Positions 1-8,567 of a stretch of 64,000 nucleotides of DNA are shown here, one piece after another. Location of the stretch: contig NZ_JAWUDN010000005.1 in NCBI RefSeq assembly GCF_044430645.1, positions 248,001 through 312,000 on the forward strand, written 5' to 3'. Origin of the DNA: Ewingella allii. Its GTDB lineage: Bacteria > Pseudomonadota > Gammaproteobacteria > Enterobacterales > Enterobacteriaceae. A program made the position numbers and the translations under genes. The stretch's first letter is position 1; each line of letters opens with the position of its first letter. The notes under the pieces were generated by a model. It worked only from the letters and a program-made list of their open reading frames with translations, was not told where the DNA came from and did no database searches.

Positions 1-138
1 GTGGTGCTGGAAGAAGTGGCAAAAATGGCGTGGATAACCGGTACTCTGAACCGGCAATTACCGCCGATGGATGACTATCTTTTGAACAAGCATTTCACTC
101 GCAAACACGGTCCTGAAGCTTATTACGGCCAGAAATAA
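1..138 (+). CDS. L-ribulose-5-phosphate 4-epimerase family protein, C-terminal end
   Basis: Only the last 45 codons are present; the gene begins before the window. The tail ends in KHGPEAYYGQK, the typical C-terminus of the AraD/UlaF/SgbE class II aldolase-like epimerases (KHGxxAYYGQ), which interconvert L-ribulose-5-phosphate and D-xylulose-5-phosphate using a metal ion. From this fragment AraD cannot be told from UlaF or SgbE. A terminator-like hairpin follows 46 bases after the stop, so the gene probably ends its own operon and is not linked to the maltodextrin genes. Confidence 0.8.
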   Translation: MVLEEVAKMAWITGTLNRQLPPMDDYLLNKHFTRKHGPEAYYGQK

Positions 139-184
139 GGCTACCAAATCTCTTCGGGCCGTAATATTTACCAACAAATCCCTA

Positions 185-215
185 AGCTTATCGCCCACGT
201 GCGATGAGCTTTTTT
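185..215 (+). terminator. Rho-independent terminator after the epimerase gene
   Basis: A 10-bp stem (AGCTTATCGC paired with GCGATGAGCT, one G-T wobble) with a 6-base loop is followed directly by five T. It separates the pentose gene from malPQ. Confidence 0.75.
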
Positions 216-320
216 GCCTTATTGGGTTTATACCTATAGTTGATCCCAGATCACAGATTTCGCTTTCATGCAGAACAGACTTCTTCTCCCCTAGCGTAAC
301 GAAAAGGAAAGAGCTGCCTT

Positions 321-2741
321 ATGACCAAGCCCACTCTCAAGCAGGACGTTTTTTTGGCGGCGCTAACCCGCCAATGGCAAGCCTTCGGGCTCACTTCCGC
401 CAAGGACATGACTTTACATCAATGGTGGCATGCCGTTAGCGCCGCCGTCGCCGAACAGCTTCCCCCCCAAAACGACACCGTCCCAGCTAGCAAAAAGCGC
501 CAGAAGATCACTCGCCATGTGAACTACATTTCCATGGAGTTTCTGGTGGGCCGTTTGACGGGGAACAACCTGATTAACCTGGGTTGGTTCGACACCGTCG
601 CTGACGTGCTGAAGCAGTTTGATATTAATCTCAGCGACTTGCTGGAAGAGGAAATTGACCCTGCTCTGGGCAACGGGGGCTTGGGGCGACTGGCCGCTTG
701 CTACCTCGACGCCATGGCTTCGGTTGGTCAGCCTGCGATTGGCTATGGGCTGAACTATCAATATGGTTTGTTCCGCCAACGCTTTGTCGAAGGGCAGCAG
801 AAAGAGTCGCCGGACGACTGGCATCGCAACCAATATCCGTGGTTCCGCCACAACAGTTCGCTGGCCGTCAGCGTGGGTATCGGCGGGAAAATCGTCAAGA
901 ACGATGCCGGCGTTAGCCGCTGGGAGCCGGAGTTTACCCTGCGTGGCGAAGCCTGGGACTTGCCGGTGATTGGCTATCGCAACGGCGTCACCCAGCCGCT
1001 GCGCCTGTGGGAAGCCACCCACCCGCACCCCTTTGATTTGGAAAAATTCAACGACGGTGAGTTTCTTAAAGCCGAGCAACAGGGCATTGATGCCGCCAAA
1101 CTGACCAAAGTGCTGTACCCCAATGACAACCATCAGGCCGGCAAACGCCTGCGCCTGATGCAGCAATATTTCCAGTGCGCCTGCTCGGTGGCCGATATTC
1201 TGCGCCGCCACCACTTCCTTGGGCGGAAAATTGCCGAACTGCCGGACTATGAGGTGGTTCAGCTTAACGACACTCATCCAACTATTGCTATCCCCGAAAT
1301 GCTGCGGGTGCTGCTCGATGAGCACCAGCTTAGCTGGGATGATGCCTGGCACATCACCAGCCGCACCTTTGCCTATACCAACCACACTCTGATGCCAGAA
1401 GCGTTAGAAACCTGGGATGAAAAGCTGGTGCGCAGCCTGCTGCCGCGACACTTCCAGATCATCAAACAGATCAACGCCAACTTTAAAAAAGTGGTTAATA
1501 AACAGTGGCCGGGCGATGAAGAAGTGTGGGCGAAACTGGCGGTTCATCATGACAAGCAGGTGCGCATGGCGAATCTGTGCGTAGTGGCGGGGTTCGCCGT
1601 CAACGGCGTCGCCGCGCTGCATTCTGATTTAGTGGTGAAAGACCTGTTCCCCGAGTATCACCAGCTATGGCCGGAAAAATTCCACAATGTCACCAACGGC
1701 ATCACGCCGCGCCGCTGGATTAAACAGTGTAATCCGGCGCTTTCGGCGCTGATCGATAAGCGTCTTGAGACGGACGCGTGGGTGACCGATCTCAGCTTGC
1801 TAAAGCAGCTGGAAAGCGGCGTAAAAGACAAAAAATTCTGCAAAGAGTACCGCAAGATAAAGCATGACAATAAAGTGCGTCTTGCCGAGTACGTCTGGCA
1901 GCGGCTGGGGATCAAACTCAATCCGAACGCCATCTTTGACGTGCAGATTAAGCGCCTGCATGAGTACAAACGCCAGCATCTGAATCTGCTGCACATCTTG
2001 TCGCTGTATAAGCAAATTCGCGAGAATCCAAAACTGGATATCGTCCCCCGCGTCTTCCTGTTTGGCGCGAAAGCCGCTCCCGGCTACTATTTGGCGAAAA
2101 ACATCATCTATGCCATCAATCAGGTTGCCGAGGCGATCAACAACGATCCGATCGTTGGCGATCGCCTGAAAGTGGTGTTCATCCCTGACTATTCTGTGTC
2201 GGTGGCGGAGTTGATGATCCCGGCCGCCGATGTCTCAGAGCAGATTTCCACCGCCGGTAAAGAGGCGTCGGGCACCGGCAACATGAAGCTGGCGCTCAAC
2301 GGCGCGCTGACGATCGGCACGCTGGACGGGGCCAACGTGGAGATTGCCGAGCAGGTGGGGGATGAGAATATCTTTATCTTTGGTCTGGACGTTGATGGCG
2401 TTAAGGCGCTGCAAAAGAAAGGCTACAAACCACAGAGCGTGGTGAAAAAGGATAAACATCTCAAAACCATTCTGGATGAACTCGCCAACGGATTCTTCAC
2501 CAAGGGGGACAAACATGCCTTTGATTTGATGCTCAATAGCTTCAAAGACGGCGGCGACCCTTATCTGGTGCTGGCCGATTTTGCTGCCTATTGCGAGGCA
2601 CAGAAAAACGTCGATGCGCTTTACCGCGACGCCGACGAGTGGACCCGCCGCGCTATTCTCAACACGGCTCGCGTCGGCATGTTTAGCGCCGACCGCTCGA
2701 TTCACGATTATCAGCAACGCATCTGGCAGGCTAAACGGTAG
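321..2741 (+). CDS. malP: Maltodextrin phosphorylase MalP
   Basis: Cytoplasmic GT35 phosphorylase that releases glucose-1-phosphate from maltodextrins using inorganic phosphate and pyridoxal phosphate. At 806 aa it is close to E. coli MalP (about 797). The PLP-lysine motif EASGTGNMKLALNGA is present, with the lysine at residue 656, and the nucleotide-like loop GNGGLGRLAACYLDAMAS lies near residues 115-135. An AAGGAAAG ribosome site precedes the ATG. malQ follows after 8 bases, so the two form an operon. A sequence 8/10 similar to a MalT box (reverse strand, 282-291) lies only 30 bases before the ATG, too close to be convincing. The malT gene, divergent from malP in E. coli, is not beside it here. 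A glycogen phosphorylase is the alternative, but the pairing with malQ favours MalP. Confidence 0.95.
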   Translation: MTKPTLKQDVFLAALTRQWQAFGLTSAKDMTLHQWWHAVSAAVAEQLPPQNDTVPASKKRQKITRHVNYISMEFLVGRLTGNNLINLGWFDTVADVLKQFDINLSDLLEEEIDPALGNGGLGRLAACYLDAMASVGQPAIGYGLNYQYGLFRQRFVEGQQKESPDDWHRNQYPWFRHNSSLAVSVGIGGKIVKNDAGVSRWEPEFTLRGEAWDLPVIGYRNGVTQPLRLWEATHPHPFDLEKFNDGEFLKAEQQGIDAAKLTKVLYPNDNHQAGKRLRLMQQYFQCACSVADILRRHHFLGRKIAELPDYEVVQLNDTHPTIAIPEMLRVLLDEHQLSWDDAWHITSRTFAYTNHTLMPEALETWDEKLVRSLLPRHFQIIKQINANFKKVVNKQWPGDEEVWAKLAVHHDKQVRMANLCVVAGFAVNGVAALHSDLVVKDLFPEYHQLWPEKFHNVTNGITPRRWIKQCNPALSALIDKRLETDAWVTDLSLLKQLESGVKDKKFCKEYRKIKHDNKVRLAEYVWQRLGIKLNPNAIFDVQIKRLHEYKRQHLNLLHILSLYKQIRENPKLDIVPRVFLFGAKAAPGYYLAKNIIYAINQVAEAINNDPIVGDRLKVVFIPDYSVSVAELMIPAADVSEQISTAGKEASGTGNMKLALNGALTIGTLDGANVEIAEQVGDENIFIFGLDVDGVKALQKKGYKPQSVVKKDKHLKTILDELANGFFTKGDKHAFDLMLNSFKDGGDPYLVLADFAAYCEAQKNVDALYRDADEWTRRAILNTARVGMFSADRSIHDYQQRIWQAKR

Positions 2742-2749
2742 GAGCAGGA

Positions 2750-4828
2750 ATGGAGGGCAAGCAACTCGAACACGCTGCGCAGCAGGCAGGAATTTTAGAC
2801 AGTTTTATGAATATGCAGGATGAGGTGCAGTCAGTTTCTGATGAAACTAAGCAGGCGCTGCTCTCCGCTATGGGACGCGCCGAGCCGGATCTTGGCTCGG
2901 CGTCGCCACTGCCCGCCGTGCTGGTGTTTCATGAGCACCAGCCGGTGGAGTTAGCACCGCAATATTCGTTAGATTTGCACTGGCAGCTAACCTTGGAAAA
3001 TGGCGATGTTTCCTCCGGGGAGCGTGTCGCCAAGCAGCCGCTAAGCTTGCCGAACAACCTGCCGACGGGGTATCACCAGCTAACCCTCAGCCACGGCAAC
3101 AAACAGTGGAGCTGCCGCATCATTATTGCGCCGCGCCGCTGTTACGAGCCGCAGGCCTTACTCAAGGGTGAGAAGCTGTGGGGGGCGACCGTGCAGCTTT
3201 ACACCCTCAGGTCAGAGAAGAACTGGGGCGTGGGGGATTTCGGCGACCTCAAGCAGATGCTAGAGCAGGTCGCCCAGCGCGGCGGGGCATTTATTGGCCT
3301 CAACCCGATTCATGCGCTCTATCCGGCCAACCCGCTTAGCGCCAGCCCCTACAGCCCATCGTCGCGGCGCTGGCTGAACGTCACTTATATTGATGTTAGC
3401 CAAGTGCCTGAATTTATTGAAAGCGAAGAAGCCCAGAGCTGGTGGAGAGAACCGGAAACCCGCGATGCACTGCATCAGGCGCGCAGCCGGGAATATGTCG
3501 ACTATGCGCAAGTGATGAAGCTGAAATTTGACGGGCTAAAACTGGCGTGGAAGACCTTTGTCGACACGCCGGAGGCCAGTCAGCGCAAGCGTGACTTTCG
3601 CAGTTTTGTTCATTTGGGCGGCGAGAGTCTGTATCAGCTTGCTGTTTTCGACGCCCTGCATATTCATCTGCGAGATTTGGACTCGGGCCTGTGGGGCTGG
3701 CCGGTGTGGCCGGAAACCTATCGCGACATTAACAGCCCCGACGTGGTGGCTTTTCGCGAGCGCTACGCCGAGGAAGTGGAGTTCTATTTATGGCTGCAAT
3801 GGTTAGCCCACGAGCAATTTTCTGACTGTTATGAAACCAGCGTTGAGCTGGGGATGCCCATTGGTTTATACCGCGATTTGGCCGTTGGCGTGGCCGAGGG
3901 CGGGGCTGAAACCTGGTCTGACCCCAACCTCTACTGTTTACGGGCGACGGTCGGCGCGCCGCCGGACCTGCTCGGGCCGCAGGGGCAGAACTGGGGGCTT
4001 CCGCCGATAGATCCCCACGTAATGCAAGATCGCGCCTATCAGCCATTTATCGATTTACTGCGCGCCAATATGTCGCAGTGCGGCGCGCTGCGCATCGATC
4101 ACGTGATGGGGCTGCTGCGGCTGTGGTGGATCCCCGCCCACGAACATGCGGCGAAAGGGGCTTATGTGCGTTATCCCCTGCAAGACCTGCTCGGCGTACT
4201 GGCCTTAGAAAGCCAGCGCCACCGGTGCATGGTGATTGGCGAAGATTTGGGTATCGTGCCGCAAGAGATTGTCGCCAGCCTGCGCGACAGCGGCGTTTAC
4301 TCCTACAAAGTGCTCTATTTCGAGCAGGAGAAAAACGGCGCTTATCGCGCGCCGGGAGAGTACATCACGCAGGCGATGGCCACGATAACCACGCATGATT
4401 TACCGACTCTGCGCGGCTATTGGGAAGGGGGCGATCTCACGCTCGGTGAGAAGCTGGGGATTTACCCGGATGCCAGCGTGCTGGCGCGGCTGCGCGCCGA
4501 GCGGGAAACCAATAAGCAGAACCTGCTGGATGCGCTGCATCGTCAGGGCTGCGTAGCGAAAAGCGTCGGAAAACAGGCCAGCCGGATGTCGATGACCCCA
4601 GCCTTAAATCGCGGGTTGCAGCGATACCTGGCGGGCAGCGCCAGCGCCTTACTGGGCCTGCAACCTGAAGATTGGCTGGACATGGCGACGCCGGTCAACG
4701 TGCCGGGCACCAATACGGAATACCCCAACTGGCAGCGCAAACTGACTCACAGTCTCGAGGAGATGTTTAGCGACGAGTGGGTCAATCGGCTGATAAAGGA
4801 TTTGGACCGAAGACGCAAAAGGGCATGA
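2750..4828 (+). CDS. malQ: 4-alpha-glucanotransferase MalQ (amylomaltase)
   Basis: GH77 enzyme that transfers maltodextrinyl units between malto-oligosaccharides, giving glucose and longer chains that MalP then shortens. At 692 aa it matches E. coli MalQ (694). Catalytic motifs of the family are visible: ALRIDHVMGL (nucleophile Asp450), IGEDLGIVP (acid/base Glu498) and THDLPTLRGYW (Asp550). An N-terminal domain of about 140 residues precedes the barrel, as in the enterobacterial enzymes. The start is set by GGAGCAGG just upstream and by alignment with E. coli (MESKRL... versus MEGKQL...). It ends at a strong hairpin shared with the convergent nfuA. Confidence 0.96.
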   Translation: MEGKQLEHAAQQAGILDSFMNMQDEVQSVSDETKQALLSAMGRAEPDLGSASPLPAVLVFHEHQPVELAPQYSLDLHWQLTLENGDVSSGERVAKQPLSLPNNLPTGYHQLTLSHGNKQWSCRIIIAPRRCYEPQALLKGEKLWGATVQLYTLRSEKNWGVGDFGDLKQMLEQVAQRGGAFIGLNPIHALYPANPLSASPYSPSSRRWLNVTYIDVSQVPEFIESEEAQSWWREPETRDALHQARSREYVDYAQVMKLKFDGLKLAWKTFVDTPEASQRKRDFRSFVHLGGESLYQLAVFDALHIHLRDLDSGLWGWPVWPETYRDINSPDVVAFRERYAEEVEFYLWLQWLAHEQFSDCYETSVELGMPIGLYRDLAVGVAEGGAETWSDPNLYCLRATVGAPPDLLGPQGQNWGLPPIDPHVMQDRAYQPFIDLLRANMSQCGALRIDHVMGLLRLWWIPAHEHAAKGAYVRYPLQDLLGVLALESQRHRCMVIGEDLGIVPQEIVASLRDSGVYSYKVLYFEQEKNGAYRAPGEYITQAMATITTHDLPTLRGYWEGGDLTLGEKLGIYPDASVLARLRAERETNKQNLLDALHRQGCVAKSVGKQASRMSMTPALNRGLQRYLAGSASALLGLQPEDWLDMATPVNVPGTNTEYPNWQRKLTHSLEEMFSDEWVNRLIKDLDRRRKRA

Positions 4829-4831
4829 AAA

Positions 4832-4856
4832 AAGGGTTCAGCTTAGCTGAACCCTT
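4832..4856. terminator. Bidirectional terminator between malQ and nfuA
   Basis: Perfect 11-bp stem (AAGGGTTCAGC / GCTGAACCCTT) with a TTA loop. An A-run lies to the left and a T-rich tract (CTGTTTTC) to the right, so it can end both malQ (+) and nfuA (-). The stem begins 4 bases after the malQ stop. Confidence 0.85.
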
Positions 4857-4885
4857 CTGTTTTCTAGCCTTGGCAAGCTGTTCTA

Positions 4886-5461
4886 TTAGTAGAACGAGTG
4901 CTCGCCGCGCTGGTGTTCGGTCAGGTCACGAACGCCTTTCAGCTCTGGGAAGTTTTCCAGCAGTTCTTTCTCGATGCCGTCTTTCAGGGTGACATCAATC
5001 ATTGAACAGCCGTTACAGCCGCCGCCGAATTGCAGAACCGCGATGCCGTCATCGGTGATTTCCATCAGAGAGACGCGGCCGCCGTGGCTGGCAAGCTGTG
5101 GGTTGATACGAGATTGCAGTTGATATTCAACGCGTTCCATCAGCGGCGCGTCGTCAGAAACTTTACGCATTTTCGCGTTAGGGGCTTTCAGCGTGAGCTG
5201 TGAGCCAAGCTGGTCGGTAACAAAGTCGATTTCAGCATCAGCCAGATAAGGCTTGCTCAGCTCGTCGATGTAAGCGGACAGCTTTTCGAATTTCAATTCA
5301 GTATCCGTTGCTTCCACCGCGTCAGGTGGGCAGTAGGACACACCGCACTCCGCGGTCGGCGTACCGGGGTTGATCACGAATACGCGGATCTGGGTGCCTT
5401 CTTCTTGGCTTGCCAACAGTTTGGCAAAGTGCGCTTGGGCAGCATCGGTAATAAGAATCAT
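4886..5461 (-). CDS. nfuA: Fe-S biogenesis protein NfuA
   Basis: Carrier that receives [4Fe-4S] clusters and passes them to apo-enzymes such as aconitase and lipoyl synthase under oxidative stress or iron shortage. It is 191 aa, exactly the E. coli length. Residues 1-95 form the degenerate A-type (HesB-like) domain and the C-terminal part the Nfu domain, with the cluster-binding CxxC in GGGCNGCSM (Cys149 and Cys152). It lies downstream of gntX on the same strand, 59 bases away, as in E. coli. Confidence 0.97.
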   Translation of the reverse strand: MILITDAAQAHFAKLLASQEEGTQIRVFVINPGTPTAECGVSYCPPDAVEATDTELKFEKLSAYIDELSKPYLADAEIDFVTDQLGSQLTLKAPNAKMRKVSDDAPLMERVEYQLQSRINPQLASHGGRVSLMEITDDGIAVLQFGGGCNGCSMIDVTLKDGIEKELLENFPELKGVRDLTEHQRGEHSFY

Positions 5462-5520
5462 AACATTGGCTCAATAGTTGACTACTCCAGTTGGTTATAA
5501 TACGCCCTTTACTTAGCCGA

Positions 5521-6213
5521 CTACAAGGTGCGACAAACGCACCAAATCTGTAGCGAGGCAATCCCCTGATTTCTCAGTAACTTACTGATTTCACATAATG
5601 TGCTCCCCGTTGTAACAACATCATCAAGCAGCGCAACATGCTTGCCGTGGAAGTTTTCGCGGCAAATAAAGGCTCGGCGTAGATTCATTTTTCGTGCTGA
5701 TTCGGAAAGCCGTTGCTGCGGCGGCGTGGCGCGAATTCGCTGCAAAGCATAGGGGTGAAATTGGCATTGCAACCAGTGAGCCAGCGGCGCGGCCAGCAAT
5801 TCGCTCTGGTTATAGCCACGTCCAAAGTAGCGTCGGCGATGCAAAGGCACGCTGAGCAAAATATCCGGGCGAACCAACTCGCCGGCCCGAAACCGCGCCA
5901 GCCAGCGAAACAGCAGCAGCCTGGCGAGCGGCATGGCCAGCTCGGGTTGTTTGGCGAATTTCAAACGCATCACTAAGCCGCTGAGTGGCGCAATATAGTC
6001 ACTCACTTGCACCAAGGCGTCCCACGGCGGCGGCTTGCGCAGGCAGCGCCCGCAGTTGAGCTTGGGGTGACTGCTGGATAGGCCGCAGCGCGGGCAGCAG
6101 GGCGGCGGCACGGGGAGATATTTGACGCAGACGCTACAGATGCCGTGCCGCGCAAGATGCAGCGGCTGTTGGCATAGCCAGCACTGCGCCTGAATTGTTA
6201 TCCTTAACATCAC
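5521..6213 (-). CDS. gntX: ComF/GntX family phosphoribosyltransferase-like protein
   Basis: 230-aa member of the ComFC/GntX family, linked to use of external DNA as nutrient in E. coli and to DNA uptake elsewhere; the chemistry is not established. N-terminal CxxC pairs (CWLCQQP, CSVC, CPRCGL, CGRC) suggest zinc binding, and the C-terminal VALLDDVVTTGSTL is the phosphoribosyltransferase PRPP-binding motif. It is divergent from bioH with 41 bases between the starts, as in E. coli. Two ATG codons in a row open it; the first is better placed relative to GAGGGA. The presence of the hof secretin cluster in this window fits a DNA-uptake role, but that is inference. Confidence 0.92.
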   Translation of the reverse strand: MMLRITIQAQCWLCQQPLHLARHGICSVCVKYLPVPPPCCPRCGLSSSHPKLNCGRCLRKPPPWDALVQVSDYIAPLSGLVMRLKFAKQPELAMPLARLLLFRWLARFRAGELVRPDILLSVPLHRRRYFGRGYNQSELLAAPLAHWLQCQFHPYALQRIRATPPQQRLSESARKMNLRRAFICRENFHGKHVALLDDVVTTGSTLCEISKLLRNQGIASLQIWCVCRTL

Positions 6214-6254
6214 TTTTCCCTCAGTGGATTTCGAAACCCAACGGACATTACCCT

Positions 6255-7025
6255 ATGAATAAGCTCTACTGGCAGACCTTTGGTGAAGGCGATCTCGATC
6301 TTGTGCTGCTTCATGGATGGGGGCTGAATGCGGAAGTCTGGCGTTACACCGCCGAGCGACTCGCGCCGCATTTTCGGCTGCACCTGGTGGACCTGCCGGG
6401 CTATGGCCGCAGTGAAAGTTTTGGGGCAATGAGTATTGAGGAGATGGCCGACACCGTGCTGGCCGCCGCGCCAGAAAAAGCCGTGTGGCTAGGCTGGTCG
6501 CTGGGCGGGCTGGTCGCCAGCCAGATTGCCCTCAGTGCGCCAGCGCGCGTCGAAAAGCTGATCACCGTGGCCTCTTCCCCCTGTTTTGCCGCCCACGACG
6601 AGTGGCCGGGGATTAAGTCTGAAGTGCTGCACGGTTTCCAGCACCAGCTGAGTGAGGATTTCCAGCGCACGGTGGAGCGTTTTCTGGCCCTGCAAACGCT
6701 GGGCAGCGACAGCGCCCGTCAGGATGCCCGCATGTTGAAGTCGGTTGTGCTGGGCCAGCCGATGCCGTCGGTAGAGGTGCTAAATGGTGGATTAGAGATT
6801 TTGCGTCAGGTGGATTTGCGTCAGGCTATGTGCCAACTCAGCGTGCCGATGCTACGAATTTATGGCGCGCTTGACGGGCTGGTGCCGCGCAAAATTGTGC
6901 CGTTATTGGATGCCCTGTGGCCGGAAAGCGAGTCGCATATCATTGAAAAATCGGCCCATGCGCCTTTTATTTCTCATCCAGAAGCCTTTTGTGAGCAGAT
7001 AAAGCAGTTCGCTGTCACACATTGA
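6255..7025 (+). CDS. bioH: Pimeloyl-[ACP] methyl ester carboxylesterase BioH
   Basis: Alpha/beta hydrolase that removes the methyl group from pimeloyl-ACP methyl ester, ending the BioC/BioH route to the biotin precursor. It is 256 aa, the E. coli length. The nucleophile elbow GWSLGG carries Ser82; the catalytic Asp lies in YGALDGLVP and the His in KSAHAPF near the C-terminus. The reading frame is open for 20 codons further upstream, but the ATG at 6255 gives MNKLYWQTFGEG, matching E. coli MNNIWWQTKGQG. Transcribed alone, divergent from gntX. Confidence 0.95.
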   Translation: MNKLYWQTFGEGDLDLVLLHGWGLNAEVWRYTAERLAPHFRLHLVDLPGYGRSESFGAMSIEEMADTVLAAAPEKAVWLGWSLGGLVASQIALSAPARVEKLITVASSPCFAAHDEWPGIKSEVLHGFQHQLSEDFQRTVERFLALQTLGSDSARQDARMLKSVVLGQPMPSVEVLNGGLEILRQVDLRQAMCQLSVPMLRIYGALDGLVPRKIVPLLDALWPESESHIIEKSAHAPFISHPEAFCEQIKQFAVTH

Positions 7026-7076
7026 AATTTCATGTAAATATTTTATACATTTCTACTGGATATTTTTTGGGCGTGA

Positions 7077-7235
7077 CTAATACTTAGGCAGATAATACCG
7101 AACAGTGATTGTCGGGCCAGCCTATGGCTCGGTGACATCACGCCGCGTTTCTGGGGAATTTTGGTGTCAGGCCAGGAAGGTTACGCCAGCGCGGGTTTCA
7201 TCGTCGGTATTGTCATGGGAGCTTTATCAAAATAA
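7077..7235 (+). other. Short open frame, possible gene remnant
   Basis: Between bioH and the next gene one frame is open from a stop at 7074 to TAA at 7233. It has no ATG near its beginning, only TTG/GTG at 7161/7164. The translation ends FWGILVSGQEGYASAGFIVG then IVMGALSK, which looks like a small hydrophobic C-terminus. I do not recognise it. It could be the last exon-like scrap of a lost gene or chance; the region must also hold the promoter of the gene at 7256. Confidence 0.25.
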
Positions 7236-7255
7236 TCACTCTTAGAGGTAACTTC

Positions 7256-7531
7256 ATGAAATCTTATAAAATTATGGCAGCAGTCGTTCTGGCAGGCGTA
7301 TTCTCAACCAGCGCAATGGCGGCAGAGTTGATCACCAAAGAAGTGGCACAAGAGAAAGGTTTGGTTAGCCTGGGCACCATCACGACCAGCAACGAATACA
7401 CTGCACCAATGGACGCGCGCGAAGAGCTGTCCAAGCAGGCTGATGAGAAAGGCGGCAAATACTTCGTGATCATCGGTGGTCAAGAGAAGAAGAAAATCAG
7501 CGCAACGGCTGAAGTCTTTAAAGACAAATAA
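7256..7531 (+). CDS. YdgH/BhsA/McbA-type periplasmic protein (DUF1471)
   Basis: 91-aa secreted protein. Residues 1-22 form a signal peptide ending in AMA, and the mature part starts AELITKEVAQEKGLV. The mature region (VSLGTITTS, then ADEKGGKYFVIIGGQEKKK and a terminal TAEVFK) is typical of the small DUF1471 proteins such as BhsA, McbA and YahO, which respond to stress and affect biofilm or outer-membrane permeability in E. coli. The exact function of this paralogue is unknown. A GAGGTAA ribosome site precedes the ATG, and a terminator follows 38 bases after the stop, so it is a single-gene unit. Confidence 0.85.
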   Translation: MKSYKIMAAVVLAGVFSTSAMAAELITKEVAQEKGLVSLGTITTSNEYTAPMDAREELSKQADEKGGKYFVIIGGQEKKKISATAEVFKDK

Positions 7532-7569
7532 GTTTTTAACGGCAAATAAGTTTTACGGTCTTCACGAGA

Positions 7570-7594
7570 AGGGTGCCCAAGGGCGCCCTTTTTT
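7570..7594 (+). terminator. Rho-independent terminator after the DUF1471 gene
   Basis: GC-rich inverted repeat (AGGGTGCCC / GGGCGCCCT, one wobble) followed by a run of six T. Confidence 0.85.
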
Positions 7595-7701
7595 ATGGCG
7601 CATTCTTCAGGTTAAGTTCGCGGGCGGGTTGTGTATCATTAGCTGACTACCCTTTATTGCAGTGGGGTTTTTGTTGCTTTGAATAATAAGGAAGCTAAAC
7701 G

Positions 7702-8322
7702 ATGAGTTTGCCGCGTGCCCATGACCTGATTTGGATTGCCGACCGTTCGGCGCTGGAAAGTGATCAAGCCTTGCCCGAGTGGGTAAGCCACTGGCGGACG
7801 CATCTGCCGCTGGTGGTGCGTCGCGGGCAGCGTGCTGATGGCGCAATCGCCGTGGGAATTCGTGGTATGACGCGCACTCAGAGGGCGATGGCCTGGGTGG
7901 CACCTTCCTCCATCGTGCGTACCGTGACGCCGGAATCGCTGGTCGCCAATCCGGTGTCATTACTGCATTCACGCTTTATTTCCCTGCCTCCAATGCAGTC
8001 GCTGATCACCTTCGCCAGCCTGAAATGGCCGTGGACATGGGGTGTGATCGGCAGCTGCGCCTACACTATGGCCAGTGATATTCCGGCGATGCACGCCGAC
8101 AGCAATCTTGACTTGCTGATCCGCTGTGACCAGCCGGTATCGCCAGAGGCGTTCCGTGAGTTGAGCAACACTTTGCAGCAGCTGCCGTGCCGCACCGATG
8201 TACAAATCGTGACGCCACAGGGCGGCTTTGCGCTTAGTGAGTGGTTGCAGGGCGGCGAGGTGGAATTAGAAACGGACGCGGGCTTGGTGCAAGTCCGCGA
8301 TCCGTGGCAATCGCTGAGTTAA
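7702..8322 (+). CDS. MdcG-like phosphoribosyl-dephospho-CoA transferase (malonate decarboxylase holo-ACP synthase)
   Basis: 206-aa protein resembling MdcG, which attaches the 2'-(5''-triphosphoribosyl)-3'-dephospho-CoA prosthetic group to the acyl carrier subunit of malonate decarboxylase. Family-like features are the N-terminal LPLVVRRGQ and AIAVGIRG segments and a nucleotidyltransferase-like core (WGVIGSCAYTM, then HADSNLDLLIRC with acidic metal ligands). No other mdc gene (mdcA, B, C, D, E, H) is in the window, so its acceptor protein, if any, is encoded elsewhere. AAGGAAG precedes the ATG. Its stop codon overlaps the feoC stop by 4 bases in convergent orientation. Confidence 0.75.
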   Translation: MSLPRAHDLIWIADRSALESDQALPEWVSHWRTHLPLVVRRGQRADGAIAVGIRGMTRTQRAMAWVAPSSIVRTVTPESLVANPVSLLHSRFISLPPMQSLITFASLKWPWTWGVIGSCAYTMASDIPAMHADSNLDLLIRCDQPVSPEAFRELSNTLQQLPCRTDVQIVTPQGGFALSEWLQGGEVELETDAGLVQVRDPWQSLS

Positions 8323-8558
8323 GAGGGGATCAGCCGGTAGCTGACGGTCAGACATTTTTTGCCGTCTGCACAACTTTTGCAGCTGCCGCTGAGGCAGCTG
8401 TTATCAGGTTCAACGGCCTCCAGCTTTCTCATCGCTACCAGTTTGTCGAGCATCGCCTGCACCAGCGGCTGCGGCGCTTTCAGTTGCAGGCTCAGCTGGC
8501 GCGCATCGGCTATTCCGGCCAGTGCGACGTTATCGCGAACGGCTATCAGAGAAGTCAT
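8319..8558 (-). CDS. feoC: Ferrous iron transport protein FeoC
   Basis: 79-aa FeoC, a small winged-helix protein that in Enterobacteria stabilises FeoB. The N-terminal half (SLQLKAPQPLVQAMLDKLVA) is the helix-turn-helix-like part. Four cysteines near the C-terminus (CLSGSCKSCADGKKC) form the presumed Fe-S or redox loop. It is the last gene of feoABC, 9 bases after feoB, and runs 4 bases into the convergent mdcG-like gene. Confidence 0.9.
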   Translation of the reverse strand: MTSLIAVRDNVALAGIADARQLSLQLKAPQPLVQAMLDKLVAMRKLEAVEPDNSCLSGSCKSCADGKKCLTVSYRLIPS

Positions 8559-8567
8559 CTCAACTCC

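Noticed and set aside
241..257. CRP-like site before malP (TCACA half)
   Set aside because: Only one half-site fits; the other half does not match TGTGA at correct spacing.
414..1385. 323-codon open frame opposite malP
   Set aside because: Lies wholly within malP on the other strand, with low-complexity, non-conserved translation; a GC-rich shadow frame.
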